Notes: generated from the sequence alone by a model not told the origin. Shown: positions 17,415-26,415, numbered from the stretch's first letter. The stretch is DNA of 64,000 nucleotides from Bacteroidales bacterium (GCA_023229505.1 JALNZD010000006.1:1-64000); one strand, 5' to 3'. Program-made: numbers and translations.

Positions 17415-18254
17415 ATGAAGCCGAACCGCATAGCATTGATCACAGGAGCGTCAAGTGGCATTGGCAGGGTCTTCGCCCAGCGGTTCGCTCAGTCTGGGTA
17501 TGACCTGATCATCACCGGAAGAAGAAGAGATAAACTGACTCTCCTTGCGGAACAATTGAAGGGGCGGTTCAGCATCTCCGTGAAAATAGTCATCGCGGAA
17601 CTATCAGAAGAAAATGATGTCCGGAAACTTTTAAAGGTCATTGCAACTCATGATAATATTAGTGTATTGATAAACAATGCCGGATATGGATCTGGAAAAG
17701 AATTTGGCAATTGCGATCTTAACAATCATATGCAAATGCTGCAGGTCCATGTGGTCACAACGCTCAAACTGGTCCATGCCGTATTGCCACAGATGATCAG
17801 CCGAAGATCCGGTACCATTATCAATGTATCGTCCCTGGCAGCTTTCATGCCGGCACCGGGCAGCTCTGTTTATTCAGCCACCAAGTTGTTTCTCAAAAGT
17901 TTTACTGAATCCCTCCACATGGAGGTTAGCCGCTATGGTATTAAGTTACAGTGCCTCTGCCCGGGATTTACACATACCGACTTTCATGAGAGGCGTGTGA
18001 ACGGGAATATCCCAAAAAATAGCGGAATTATCCGGTGGATGGAAGCGGATACTGTAGTGGATGAATGCTTAAAGTCGCTTGAGAAAGGAAAAATCGTATA
18101 TGTTCCGGGATTTATGAATAGGTTGTTGGTCATGATCGTTCCCTTTATCCCCAGTTTTATATATTATTATTTAATGATGAAAATAGCGCAAAGGACAACT
18201 GGAAATGGACCAATTCCAGATGGAAAATCAGGAAAGGTTCAACCTGCCCTTTGA
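17415..18254 (+). CDS. short-chain dehydrogenase/reductase (SDR), classical
   Basis: 279 residues, classical SDR length plus a hydrophobic C-terminal segment. Visible: cofactor loop TGASSGIG (10-17), N-N-A-G at 87-90, catalytic S139/S140 in I-N-V-S-S, and Y153-x-x-x-K157 in YSATK. The P-G-F-T-H-T-D segment follows. R37-R38-R39 after the second beta-strand favours NADP(H). A hydrophobic stretch near residue 235 (IVPFIPSFIYYYL) suggests membrane association, as in bacterial DltE/YqjQ-like SDRs. The substrate cannot be told. The 3-prime end overlaps the convergent regulator gene at 18228 by 27 bp. Confidence 0.85.
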   Translation: MKPNRIALITGASSGIGRVFAQRFAQSGYDLIITGRRRDKLTLLAEQLKGRFSISVKIVIAELSEENDVRKLLKVIATHDNISVLINNAGYGSGKEFGNCDLNNHMQMLQVHVVTTLKLVHAVLPQMISRRSGTIINVSSLAAFMPAPGSSVYSATKLFLKSFTESLHMEVSRYGIKLQCLCPGFTHTDFHERRVNGNIPKNSGIIRWMEADTVVDECLKSLEKGKIVYVPGFMNRLLVMIVPFIPSFIYYYLMMKIAQRTTGNGPIPDGKSGKVQPAL

Positions 18255-18755
18255 TTGCTCAATAGTGAAAAGCAGCTTGTTGAAGAAGCGGTTCCTTGCT
18301 TTTGAACCGCTCAGGCTGATCAGGTTGGATTTCCTCATCAATACGTGCATGTATTGCTCCACGCTCCTGCACAAAGCAGGGTCCTGTGTGATTAATAAGC
18401 TGAGCAAATTATAAGTAATATAAACTGCGGTCATATTGTCAAGTCTCACGAAGACCGTATTGTCGTTCAGCACCACTTCATTCTCATACATCATGAATGA
18501 GTTTTCAATGCCTTCAGCAGGATTATCATATAAGTATTTAAAGCCATGGTCAGCCTGTTTTTGTATATGCCTGACCCATTTTTCCAGTTTATCTATCAGG
18601 TTCAACAGGTCATCTTTTTTCCCAAAATACCCCGAAATCCAGTAGTATTCGATCTGCCTGAACAAGATGTTAAAGGTGTCTTCGTTCCAGATCTCGATGG
18701 TCGGGATCGTAATTGAAGCCCTGAGAATCTTCTGGCCCAATTCAATGACAACCAT
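18228..18755 (-). CDS. C-terminal part of frameshifted HTH regulator
   Basis: 175 codons forming the helical ligand/effector part that normally follows the HTH in a bacteroidete family of XRE-like regulators; alone it has no DNA-binding domain. It is the continuation of the frame at 18602-19033. Inserting one A in the A-run just upstream of 18755 would join F-K-I-K to M-V-V-I-E-L-G-Q-K. It is rich in aromatic residues and helices. No ligand can be named. Confidence 0.6.
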   Translation of the reverse strand: MVVIELGQKILRASITIPTIEIWNEDTFNILFRQIEYYWISGYFGKKDDLLNLIDKLEKWVRHIQKQADHGFKYLYDNPAEGIENSFMMYENEVVLNDNTVFVRLDNMTAVYITYNLLSLLITQDPALCRSVEQYMHVLMRKSNLISLSGSKARNRFFNKLLFTIEQSKGRLNLS

Positions 18756-19033
18756 TCTTTTATCTTAAACCTTGTGGACTCAAAATTATAATGACGAAAA
18801 ACGACATTATTTCCCTTCAGATTTAAAAGGGAATCCAGTGAAATTTCAAATTTTGTACCTAATTTGACCAGTTCATCCAGCGACAGCTCCTTTTCCCCCC
18901 TTATCCTGCGGTAGGCACTATCATAACTAATCTCAAGCAATTCGGCAATTTCATGGACAAACGAAAGGTTTTCCGGAATTTTTACTTTGATCTGCTGAAA
19001 TAATAATTGTTGAAGATTTGGTTCCTGTTCCAT
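18602..19033 (-). CDS. N-terminal HTH part of frameshifted regulator
   Basis: Start taken at ATG 19033, giving MEQEPNLQQLLFQQIK; the open frame upstream adds only non-conserved residues. Residues 20-65 are an XRE-type helix-turn-helix (V-H-E-I-A-E-L-L-E-I-S-Y-D-S-A-Y-R-R-I-R-G, then L-S-L-D-E-L-V-K-L). After R-H-Y-N-F-E-S-T-R-F-K-I-K-E-W the frame leaves the family pattern and ends in basic, low-quality sequence (shadow reading), while the true continuation lies in the frame of 18228-18755. It is probably a broken gene, or a sequencing indel in the four-A run near 18757. Confidence 0.65.
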   Translation of the reverse strand: MEQEPNLQQLLFQQIKVKIPENLSFVHEIAELLEISYDSAYRRIRGEKELSLDELVKLGTKFEISLDSLLNLKGNNVVFRHYNFESTRFKIKEWLSLNWARRFSGLQLRSRPSRSGTKTPLTSCSGRSNTTGFRGILGKKMTC

Positions 19034-19111
19034 GGCGGCGTAAATATAGGGAATTAAAAAGGCAGAAGCAAGATTTATCAGCATTTAACAGGAAACAAAC
19101 CGGCACAGCCC

Positions 19112-20062
19112 TTATTCTAAAGGAATCTTTGCCTTATTCCGGTCAACCCATGCATCAAAACTTTGCAATGAAGGATTGAGGGACCTGGCGACATCCAGGT
19201 TGCGGGCACCAACGTAATCCGCTTCAAAATCACGCTTGAACTGGAACATGTTTCCCATCTCATCGGCGCCAGGGAAACCAAAGCTACGGTAAACATCAGC
19301 CGGGACACTGTGATAAACTATTTCCTGTCCGAGTGCCCTGGAAAGTGATGCTGCCATCTGTGTACCTGTTAAATGTCCCCCTGCTATACTAACAGTTTTT
19401 CCTTTATATTTTTCACCCGCTTTGAAAATGCCATAGGCGCATTTACCGATATCCACAGAGGCAATCCCCGGAAGTTTCTTATCATCCATGGGAAAGGTAA
19501 TCGCTAATTTCCCATCCGGTCCTCTTTTTGGTCCCAATCCAAAATAGATGAAATTGTCCCAGTAGAAAGAGGTCCTCAGGATAGTCGAGGGCAATCCGGG
19601 CCGCTGAAAGAACTTTTCAGACTCACCCTTTGCATCGAAATGCGGGACTTTATACTTGCCCAGCAGTGTTGGCATACGGTTATCTTCCAGCGGTATCCAT
19701 TTGCGGGTATCTTCCAGGGAGGACCAGATGATATGCTGCACGCCTGCTGCCTGGGCGGCGTCGGCCATGTTCTTTGCCTGGGCTGTTTCCTTCTCCGGTG
19801 AAAAATGTTCCCAGAAATTGGTAACGGCATATACACCATAGGCACCTTTGAAGGCCTTTTTAAGGCTCTCAACATCATCGATGTCGGCTGCCACAACATC
19901 CGCTCCCAGTTTCGCCAGTTCTTTTGCTTTATCGGAACTGACATTACGGGTCAAAGCTCTTACCGTAAACTCACTTTGCGGATCAGATAAAATGGCCTGT
20001 GCCAGTCCGCCACCCTGTGCGCCTGTTGCGCCTACCACTGCAATAATTTTTTTATCAGCCAT
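19112..20062 (-). CDS. NmrA-like NAD(P)-binding protein
   Basis: 316 residues. Rossmann motif G-A-T-G-A-Q-G-G-G (11-19) after a K-K-I-I-A-V-V strand, and R-A-L-T-R-N following the second strand, as in NmrA/HSCARG-type atypical SDRs that bind NADP(H) without the YxxxK catalytic pair. W-S-S-L-E-D (about 114-119) and the C-terminal substrate-like lobe are present. Such proteins act as redox sensors or as quinone or phenylpropanoid-type reductases; which applies here is unknown. It stands alone, convergent with nothing, with a 295-bp gap upstream. Confidence 0.85.
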   Translation of the reverse strand: MADKKIIAVVGATGAQGGGLAQAILSDPQSEFTVRALTRNVSSDKAKELAKLGADVVAADIDDVESLKKAFKGAYGVYAVTNFWEHFSPEKETAQAKNMADAAQAAGVQHIIWSSLEDTRKWIPLEDNRMPTLLGKYKVPHFDAKGESEKFFQRPGLPSTILRTSFYWDNFIYFGLGPKRGPDGKLAITFPMDDKKLPGIASVDIGKCAYGIFKAGEKYKGKTVSIAGGHLTGTQMAASLSRALGQEIVYHSVPADVYRSFGFPGADEMGNMFQFKRDFEADYVGARNLDVARSLNPSLQSFDAWVDRNKAKIPLE

Positions 20063-20282
20063 ATAATAACTAGTTTTTTAGTTTATAACACAAAAAATGT
20101 AAAGCAGGGACTGTAATTGTCTTAAATCAGCAAACTAATCACCCCCAGACTTTCACTAATCTTAAACCCGTTTAATCAAATATTGTTCATCAGTGTATGA
20201 AGAAATATTTAATATCTTGATTTCCAAATTAACTTAGAAAGAAATTAATAAATATTTAACTTTACTCAATATGGTCTAGAAT

Positions 20283-20349
20283 ATGGACTAAGGAATTATT
20301 GACCCTAAAGAACTGGCCCCTTTCAATTCGAACTATTCGGCAATAAATT
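20283..20349 (+). pseudogene. 5-prime remnant of a TIGR03032-like gene
   Basis: Reads M-D-stop-G-I-I-D-P-K-E-L-A-P-F-N-S-N-Y-S-A-I-N-stop. The D-P-K-E-L-A-P-F-N-S-N-Y-S-A part matches the first residues of the intact gene at 21325 (D-S-K-E-L-A-P-F-S-C-S-Y-S-A). Directly after it comes an FG-GAP gene, as after the intact copy. So the gene pair was duplicated and almost all of this first copy was deleted. The rest of the 20063-20357 gap shows nothing else. Confidence 0.75.
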
Positions 20350-20357
20350 AACCAAAG

Positions 20358-21185
20358 ATGAAAAGAAATTCATTCGACAGAAAAAAACGACAGTTTGCAA
20401 ATCTGTCAAAACGGGTAAATCATCTGATTTTCAATGGAGAATGGGAAAAACTATCTGTCAATACCAGGAAAATTCTCATTCAAAAACTGAACTTATTATT
20501 CAGGGAATTAAGCCACTACTTTTCTCATTTTGAGCTAAAAAAGATCCTGGCGGCAGCTGCGATATTTATCGGGTTTCCTCTTGTTATGCAATCACAGCAA
20601 TTTTCCCCTCCACAAGAAAATCCATTTGGCCTGACACATGCTGAATATTTTGCCATACCTGAATTTGCCGATATTGACAATGACGGAGATCTGGATCTCT
20701 TTGAAGGTGTATACTATGGCAATATGCTTTATTATGAAAATACCGGAACAGCTACGACACCTGCTTTTGCCAGCCCACTAACAAACCCTTTTGGCCTTGT
20801 CCCGACATATTATAACTCCTTGCCTGCTTTTGCGGATCTTGATGGCGATGGAGCAGAGGATCTTTTAGTCGGAGAATATTTAGGCAATTTTCAATATTTT
20901 GAAAATGCAACAATCCATATCGGTATTACAGAAAACCTGCAGGAAGCAATATTTGATTTATCACCCAATCCTGCTACAGACGGGGTCTCTATAACTTTGA
21001 AAGATGATAATCCAAGCAATGCCTGGAATGTGTTCATTATTAATCTTCAAGGTGAAATTGTTGAGAGTGGGATTATAAATTCTCAGAAAATGAAACTCAA
21101 TCTTGAGGGTTTATCCCCGGGATTTTATTTTGTGAGATTAATAAGGGATGATGAGGTATTTACCAGGAGATTGATTGTTAGGTAA
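20358..21185 (+). CDS. FG-GAP/VCBS-repeat T9SS protein (short paralogue)
   Basis: 275 residues. Unusual N-terminus: about 65 charged residues (MKRNSFDRKKRQF onward) precede the hydrophobic core L-A-A-A-A-I-F-I-G-F-P-L and cleavage near SQ. Two to three FG-GAP-like blocks follow (F-A-D-I-D-N-D-G-D-L-D-L, F-A-D-L-D-G-D-G), with calcium-binding D-x-D-x-D-G loops. A T9SS sorting domain (S-P-N-P-A-T-D-G-V-S-I-T-L to F-T-R-R-L-I-V-R) ends it. It is a shorter copy of the 22431 product, with blocks missing from the middle. Confidence 0.8.
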   Translation: MKRNSFDRKKRQFANLSKRVNHLIFNGEWEKLSVNTRKILIQKLNLLFRELSHYFSHFELKKILAAAAIFIGFPLVMQSQQFSPPQENPFGLTHAEYFAIPEFADIDNDGDLDLFEGVYYGNMLYYENTGTATTPAFASPLTNPFGLVPTYYNSLPAFADLDGDGAEDLLVGEYLGNFQYFENATIHIGITENLQEAIFDLSPNPATDGVSITLKDDNPSNAWNVFIINLQGEIVESGIINSQKMKLNLEGLSPGFYFVRLIRDDEVFTRRLIVR

Positions 21186-21324
21186 ATATATCGAATAAAC
21201 CCACCTCTTTAATTGCATTTTGTTCATAGCGGGTAAAAGAAAAATTCAAATGACGGGTATTCAAATTGATTTAGGAAAGACGATCAAAAACAATTAATTT
21301 TATACTCCACATGATTCCGGGAAA

Positions 21325-22419
21325 ATGGCAGACAGATTAACTGATTCCAAAGAACTGGCCCCATTCAGCTGCAGCTATTCGGCTCATGTGCCGGAACTAT
21401 TGCTCAGGTTGAACTGCAGCCTGGCTATCAGCACTTACCAGGCCGGCAAGGTCATCTTTTTATCCCCGAAAAATGAAGACCAGCTTATCCAGCTCCCCAG
21501 GACTTTTGAAAAGCCCATGGGGATTGCCCTTCTTGAAGAACCGGATAAAATAGCTGTTGCCTGCAAGGATGAAGTAATCGTTTTCGCCAATTCCAAAGAA
21601 CTGGCATCGACTTATCCAAAAAAGAAGAACACCTATGATGCCCTTTATATGCCCCGGGCCACTTATCACATCGGGCAACTGGATATCCATGACCTGAGCT
21701 GGGGCGATAAAGGGCTGTATGCTGTCAATACCTTGTTTTCATGCATCATTTCAATCGATGATAACTATAATTTCACCCCTTACTGGGCTCCACCATTTAT
21801 TAAAGGAATGAAATCCGAGGACAAATGTCATTTGAACGGGATGGTAATGATGAATGGAAAACCGAAATATGCCACTGCTTTTAACAAGGGAAACAGCATG
21901 CAAAGCTGGCGGGAAGGCGTCACGACTGATGGGGTATTGATGGACGTGGAAACAAATGAAATTGTAGCGGAAAAACTTCGTATGCCTCATTCTCCGAGGA
22001 TGTTTGACGGGGAACTTTACCTTCTGTTTTCTGCAACAGGAGAAATTGTAAAAGTGGATCCAAAGAAAGGGTCCTATGAAATTATCACACGGTTGAATGG
22101 CTTTATCAGGGGAATGGCTTTATATAAGGATTTTTTATTCGTCGGCTTGTCGAAACTGCGGCAAAATTCATCCACTTTTGCAAAACTTGAGATCGCCAAA
22201 AAAGCCCTTCTTGCCGGGATTGCTATCATACATCTTCCAACGGGAAGTTTTTACGGGGAAATCAAATACAACGCATCCGTTGACGAAATTTATGACATCC
22301 AGGTGCTGCCCGGCAAGATCAGGCCGAACATTTTCAACACCATTCAACCGGAATATAAGTCAGGATTATCGATCCCCGGAAGCACCTTCTGGGCTGATCC
22401 AAATAAAACATCAACATAA
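21325..22419 (+). CDS. TIGR03032-like (DUF4915) protein
   Basis: 364 residues, no signal peptide. It resembles the TIGR03032 family: an N-terminal S-Y-S-A-H-V-P-E-L-L segment, L-A-I-S-T-Y-Q-A-G-K-V, R-A-T-Y-H-I-G-Q-L-D-I-H-D-L-S-W, a C-H-L-N-G-M block and S-P-R-M-F-D-G-E-L-Y-L-L, together giving a beta-propeller-like pattern. Function is not established; family members often sit beside glycan or surface genes. It is followed 11 bp later by an FG-GAP T9SS gene, and the same pairing recurs upstream in decayed form. Confidence 0.75.
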   Translation: MADRLTDSKELAPFSCSYSAHVPELLLRLNCSLAISTYQAGKVIFLSPKNEDQLIQLPRTFEKPMGIALLEEPDKIAVACKDEVIVFANSKELASTYPKKKNTYDALYMPRATYHIGQLDIHDLSWGDKGLYAVNTLFSCIISIDDNYNFTPYWAPPFIKGMKSEDKCHLNGMVMMNGKPKYATAFNKGNSMQSWREGVTTDGVLMDVETNEIVAEKLRMPHSPRMFDGELYLLFSATGEIVKVDPKKGSYEIITRLNGFIRGMALYKDFLFVGLSKLRQNSSTFAKLEIAKKALLAGIAIIHLPTGSFYGEIKYNASVDEIYDIQVLPGKIRPNIFNTIQPEYKSGLSIPGSTFWADPNKTST

Positions 22420-22430
22420 GAACCAAAAAG

Positions 22431-23783
22431 ATGAAAAGAGACTCATTCAACAGGAAAAAACGACAGTTCAGGAACCTGGCAAACCGGGTAAATCAGTTAA
22501 TCATCAATAATGAATGGGAACGACTATCGGCTAATACCAGGAACAGGCTCATTTTAAAACTGAATCTGATGTTCAGGGAATTAAGCCGATTCTTTTCCCA
22601 ATTCGAACTTAAAAAGATCCTGGCAGCAGCGGCAATATTCATAGGTTTCCCGCTTGCATCCCAATCGCAATCATTTGCTCCCCCGCAGCTAAATCCATTT
22701 GGACTGGTACCTGATTCCGTTGATTTAGCCTCACCTGTCTTCGCCGATATAGATCATGATGATGATCTCGATCTATTCTCCGGAAATTACGGGGGCGCTA
22801 TGCAATTTTATGAGAATACCGGAACGGTCACTGCGCCGCTTTTTGCACTGCCTCAACAAAACCCATTCGGGATAATAATTCCGCCTGGCGACTATCATAT
22901 CGCTTTCCCTGCATTTGCAGACATTGATGGTGATGGCGACCTGGACCTTTTTATCGGAGATATCGCCTATGAAAGAAAATACGACGCGAACTTTCAATTT
23001 TATGAAAATACAGGTACGGATGCTGCCCCTGCTTTTGCCGCTCCCCAGCAAAATCCATTTGGCCTGACACCGGCCTATATTTTTGCCATGCCAAGATTTG
23101 CCGATATTGACAATGACGGGGACATGGACCTTGTTGCCGGGGAAGGATATGGAAATATGAAGTTCTATGAAAACACCGGCAATGAAACTCTTGCATCATT
23201 TTTGCCACCCGTTCAGAACCCATTCGGAATAACCCCGGCTTATGTCATGGGAAGTCCCGCTTTTGCTGATACCGACCACGACGGAGACCTTGATCTCTAT
23301 GTGGGTGAATACCCTGGCAATATGCGATATTTCGAAAATACCGGAACTGTGACAGAACCCTCTTTTGCACCTCCTGTAACAAATCCTTTCGGCCTTGTCC
23401 CGACTAATTATTATAACTTTCCCGCTTTTGCAGACCTTGATAATGACGGGGATGAGGATCTTTTGGTAGGAGAATATTACGGCAGCTTTCAATACTTCAA
23501 GAATACCGAAATCAATATCGGTATTACTGAGAATCCGCTGGAAGTATTTTTCGATTTATATCCCAACCCGGCTACAGACTGGGTCTCTATAACCTTGAAG
23601 GAAGATATTCCTGGAAATACCTGGAAGCTATTTATTATTGATCTTGAGGGGAGAATTGTTAAGTCGGGAACCCTTAATTCTCAGAAAATGAAACTCAATA
23701 CCGATGGGCTTTCTCCAGGGGTTTATTTTGTGAGATTAATTCAGGGTGAAAAATCCTATACCAGGAAATTGATCGTCAAATAA
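22431..23783 (+). CDS. FG-GAP/VCBS-repeat T9SS protein (long paralogue)
   Basis: 450 residues. It has the same extended N-terminus as the 20358 product (R-K-K-R-Q-F, then E-L-K-K-I-L-A-A-A-A-I-F-I-G-F). About five FG-GAP-like units follow, each with F-A-D-I-D-x-D-G-D-x-D-L and Y-E-N-T-G, spaced about 65 residues apart by N-P-F-G-L/I linkers; these should form a calcium-binding propeller. The type A T9SS sorting domain is at the end (Y-P-N-P-A-T-D-W-V-S-I-T-L to Y-T-R-K-L-I-V-K). It lies 11 bp after the TIGR03032-like gene, probably co-transcribed. Confidence 0.85.
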   Translation: MKRDSFNRKKRQFRNLANRVNQLIINNEWERLSANTRNRLILKLNLMFRELSRFFSQFELKKILAAAAIFIGFPLASQSQSFAPPQLNPFGLVPDSVDLASPVFADIDHDDDLDLFSGNYGGAMQFYENTGTVTAPLFALPQQNPFGIIIPPGDYHIAFPAFADIDGDGDLDLFIGDIAYERKYDANFQFYENTGTDAAPAFAAPQQNPFGLTPAYIFAMPRFADIDNDGDMDLVAGEGYGNMKFYENTGNETLASFLPPVQNPFGITPAYVMGSPAFADTDHDGDLDLYVGEYPGNMRYFENTGTVTEPSFAPPVTNPFGLVPTNYYNFPAFADLDNDGDEDLLVGEYYGSFQYFKNTEINIGITENPLEVFFDLYPNPATDWVSITLKEDIPGNTWKLFIIDLEGRIVKSGTLNSQKMKLNTDGLSPGVYFVRLIQGEKSYTRKLIVK

Positions 23784-24042
23784 ATATATTAAGGGCGACA
23801 GACGGTTCACCCCTACGGGGCTGAGAAAGGAATAATATTCATTGTCGATTGTCAATTGCCGGTTGAATCGACGATATATTGTGTCCGGGGCATTTCAAAA
23901 GAAGATGACAGGCCACCGTAATATAATTGGCTGATTGCGCTCAGTGAGATGGCGAGGAAAATGGCCGAGGATATTATTTGTTTTTTTATCACGATGTAAA
24001 ATTACATATAAACCGGCAATAATTAATTATGGAATGAATTTC

Positions 24043-24083
24043 GGCCGTCCCAATGGGACTTGATAATAATGGGCAGGCTTTCT
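24043..24083. repeat. fragment of the GTCCC palindrome family
   Basis: GGCCGTCCCAATGGGACTTG followed by the ATAATGGGCAGGCTTTC link matches the inner part of the 12.2-kb array units. The rest of the 23784-24104 gap holds no gene. Confidence 0.7.
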
Positions 24084-24104
24084 TTATTTTTCACTATTCA
24101 CTTT

Positions 24105-26123
24105 TCACTCTTCCCTTTTCAGCACCAGCGCCGTCCTGTTTGTATTGTAGATTTTCAGAAAAGCATTATTGCCTGAATGATCCGAGAAAGTGAAATAAGA
24201 AATGGATTCATCGATCCGGCCGTGGCCTCCGAAGGATTTGTTGTCGGAGTTCAGGATGACCCGGTACTCGCCGTGGCGTGGCACACTGAAGGAATATTCA
24301 GGGATGGAATGATGCGGATGAAAATTGAAAACGAATATAAGGTTGTTCCGTTCAAATATGATGGTTTTATTTGACTCATCCATGTTCAGTTGCTGGGCGA
24401 ACATGGAGGTCATCACCTGGTTTTCCTTCATCACTCTTATCATTTCCTTATCGAAAGCTGCCAGGTACTTGTATTTCAGTTCAGGATCATCTACCAGCGA
24501 CCATTGCCGGCGGGCATATTTATAGCTCCAGCCGTTTCCTTCCCGTGGAAAATCGATCCATTCGGGGTGGCCGAACTCGTTACCCATGAAGTTCATGTAT
24601 GCCTGTCCTCCCAATGCAATGGTAAAGAGGCGGATCATTTTATGCAATGCCATGCCACGTTCGATGATAAGGTCCCGGTCGTCTTTTTGCATATGCCAGT
24701 ACATTTCCTTATCCATCAGCCGGAAGGCGATAGTTTTGTCGCCGACCAGCGCCTGGTCATGCGATTCAGCATAAGCCACCGTTTTCACATGCGGCAGCCG
24801 GTCGTTCAGTACTTGCCACATCTCGTGCATGTTCCAGTCTTCATCCCGATATTCTTTCAGCAGCTTGATCCAGTAGTCGGGTATGCCCATACCCAGCCGA
24901 TAATCGAAGCCCAGTCCGCCTTCTTCAACCGGATATGACAATCCCGGCATGCCGGTGACATCCTCAGCTATTGAAATTACCACGGGATTCATCCCGTGGA
25001 TTAGAGAATTAGCTAATTGCAAATAAGTTATCGCATCCCATTCCACTCCCTGCCGGAAGTATTTTTCCCGTGAATCGATCGTCTCGAGCCCGTGGTGGTA
25101 GTACATCATGGAGCCCACGCCGTCGAAACGGAACCCATCGAAATGGAATTCGTCCATCCAGTATTTGAGGTTGGAAAGCAGGAAACGCAACACTTCAGTC
25201 TTTCCGTAATCGAAAATCTTGGAATCCCACTGCGGGTGCTCTCCCCTGCCGCCCGGGTGGAAATATTGTGCATCTGATCCATCGAACTCGTTAAGGCCTT
25301 CCACGACATTCTTAACTGTGTGGGAATGAATTATATCGAGGATTACCGCGATTCCCAACTGGTGGGCCTTTTTGATCAGCGCTTTCAGTTCCTCCGGCGT
25401 GCCGAACCGTGAAGAAGGGGCGAAAAAGTTGGAAACATGGTATCCAAACGAACCATAATAGGGATGCTCCTGGATGGCCATAAGCTGGATGGCATTGTAA
25501 CCCATATTTTTAATCCGGGGCAGGATATTTTCGGTGAATTCCAGGTAAGTACCGATGCCTTCCTTTTCCTGCGCCATGCCCACATGACCTTCATAAATGA
25601 ACAATTCCCCAAGGTTTCCGGCGTTAAAATTATCATCCGACCAGTCGAATTTTTCAGGAAGCCAAACCTGCCCGGTGAAATTTTTAGTATCCTCATCCTG
25701 AACCGCTCTGGTGATATAAGCCGGGATGTGGTACCTGAGGCCTTTGCTGGAATCCACCAGCACCTTGATCTTGCTGTTATGTTTAAAAGAATCCTTGTAT
25801 TGCTTTTTTTCCAGGAATATTTCCCAGACGCCGAATTCATTCTTCTGCATGGGATGGGAGAACCTGTCCCAGTTATTAAAGTCACCCGTCAGATACAGGG
25901 CATTGGCCTGCGGGGCCCATTCGCGGTAAATCCATCCCTTCCGTTTCGGATCATAATTTATCCCGAAATACAAATATCCATTGGCAAATTTTTCAAGGCT
26001 CCCGAAATCATTCACGATGACCTTTAATCTATCCTGGAAACGCTTATAACGGTCTTCGATATCCTGTGCGCTGGGTTCCAGCCAGGGGTCCTGCTCGATG
26101 AGTCTGAGTTTTTTGAGTGGCAT
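24105..26123 (-). CDS. glgB: 1,4-alpha-glucan branching enzyme
   Basis: 672 residues, GH13 family, of the eukaryote-like branching enzyme type. An N-terminal CBM48 domain (about 50-155, F-N-N-W-D) is followed by the catalytic barrel. Catalytic residues visible: nucleophile D334 in D-G-F-R-F-D-G-V, acid/base E387 in I-A-E-D-V-T, and transition-state D456 in Y-A-E-S-H-D-Q; also H-S-H at 267-269 in D-I-I-H-S-H. A C-terminal beta-sandwich ends in K-R-E-E. It transfers alpha-1,4 chains to alpha-1,6 branches in glycogen. No glgA/glgC/glgP is adjacent here. Start ATG 26123 fits the family (MPLKKLRLIEQDPW). Confidence 0.95.
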   Translation of the reverse strand: MPLKKLRLIEQDPWLEPSAQDIEDRYKRFQDRLKVIVNDFGSLEKFANGYLYFGINYDPKRKGWIYREWAPQANALYLTGDFNNWDRFSHPMQKNEFGVWEIFLEKKQYKDSFKHNSKIKVLVDSSKGLRYHIPAYITRAVQDEDTKNFTGQVWLPEKFDWSDDNFNAGNLGELFIYEGHVGMAQEKEGIGTYLEFTENILPRIKNMGYNAIQLMAIQEHPYYGSFGYHVSNFFAPSSRFGTPEELKALIKKAHQLGIAVILDIIHSHTVKNVVEGLNEFDGSDAQYFHPGGRGEHPQWDSKIFDYGKTEVLRFLLSNLKYWMDEFHFDGFRFDGVGSMMYYHHGLETIDSREKYFRQGVEWDAITYLQLANSLIHGMNPVVISIAEDVTGMPGLSYPVEEGGLGFDYRLGMGIPDYWIKLLKEYRDEDWNMHEMWQVLNDRLPHVKTVAYAESHDQALVGDKTIAFRLMDKEMYWHMQKDDRDLIIERGMALHKMIRLFTIALGGQAYMNFMGNEFGHPEWIDFPREGNGWSYKYARRQWSLVDDPELKYKYLAAFDKEMIRVMKENQVMTSMFAQQLNMDESNKTIIFERNNLIFVFNFHPHHSIPEYSFSVPRHGEYRVILNSDNKSFGGHGRIDESISYFTFSDHSGNNAFLKIYNTNRTALVLKREE

Positions 26124-26159
26124 TTGTATCTCGGCTTAAGGAATAAAGGTACAAAAGAA

Positions 26160-26265
26160 TAAGTTCAAAGTTCAAAGTTCAAAGGGCGAAGTTGAAGTTG
26201 GGCAATTGACAGTCGGACTTTAGGACTGTAAGACGGTAAGACGATAGGATGGTAAGATTTTTAAG
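26160..26265. repeat. low-complexity AAGTTC and TAAGACGG microrepeats
   Basis: Three tandem AAGTTCAA heptamer/octamer-like words, then GAAGTTGAAGTT. After a short break come four degenerate copies of a roughly 9-nt TAAGACGG/TAGGATGG word. It lies upstream of glgB. No function is evident; it looks like the same kind of slippage-made intergenic DNA seen at 35.8 kb. Confidence 0.6.
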
Positions 26266-26322
26266 TTAACTAATCATTAATGGCTGCTGACCGCTGACTG
26301 GGAACCTGAAAATGACAAAAAA

Positions 26323-26415
26323 ATGCTTCGCACACTCATCATCGACGATGAAGCCCGCATGCGTGATACCCTTCTTAAGATTCTAAATTTAGTTATTAAT
26401 AAATACCGGGGCTAA
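26323..26415 (+). pseudogene. truncated LytTR-type response regulator stub
   Basis: Encodes M-L-R-T-L-I-I-D-D-E-A-R-M-R-D-T-L-L-K-I-L, the standard first beta-strand, D-D acidic pair and first helix of a receiver domain of the LytTR class. It then departs into N-L-V-I-N-K-Y-R-G and stops. The break falls where the 3-prime end of the convergent sigma-factor gene (26389) begins, so that gene or its segment replaced the rest of the regulator. Confidence 0.7.
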
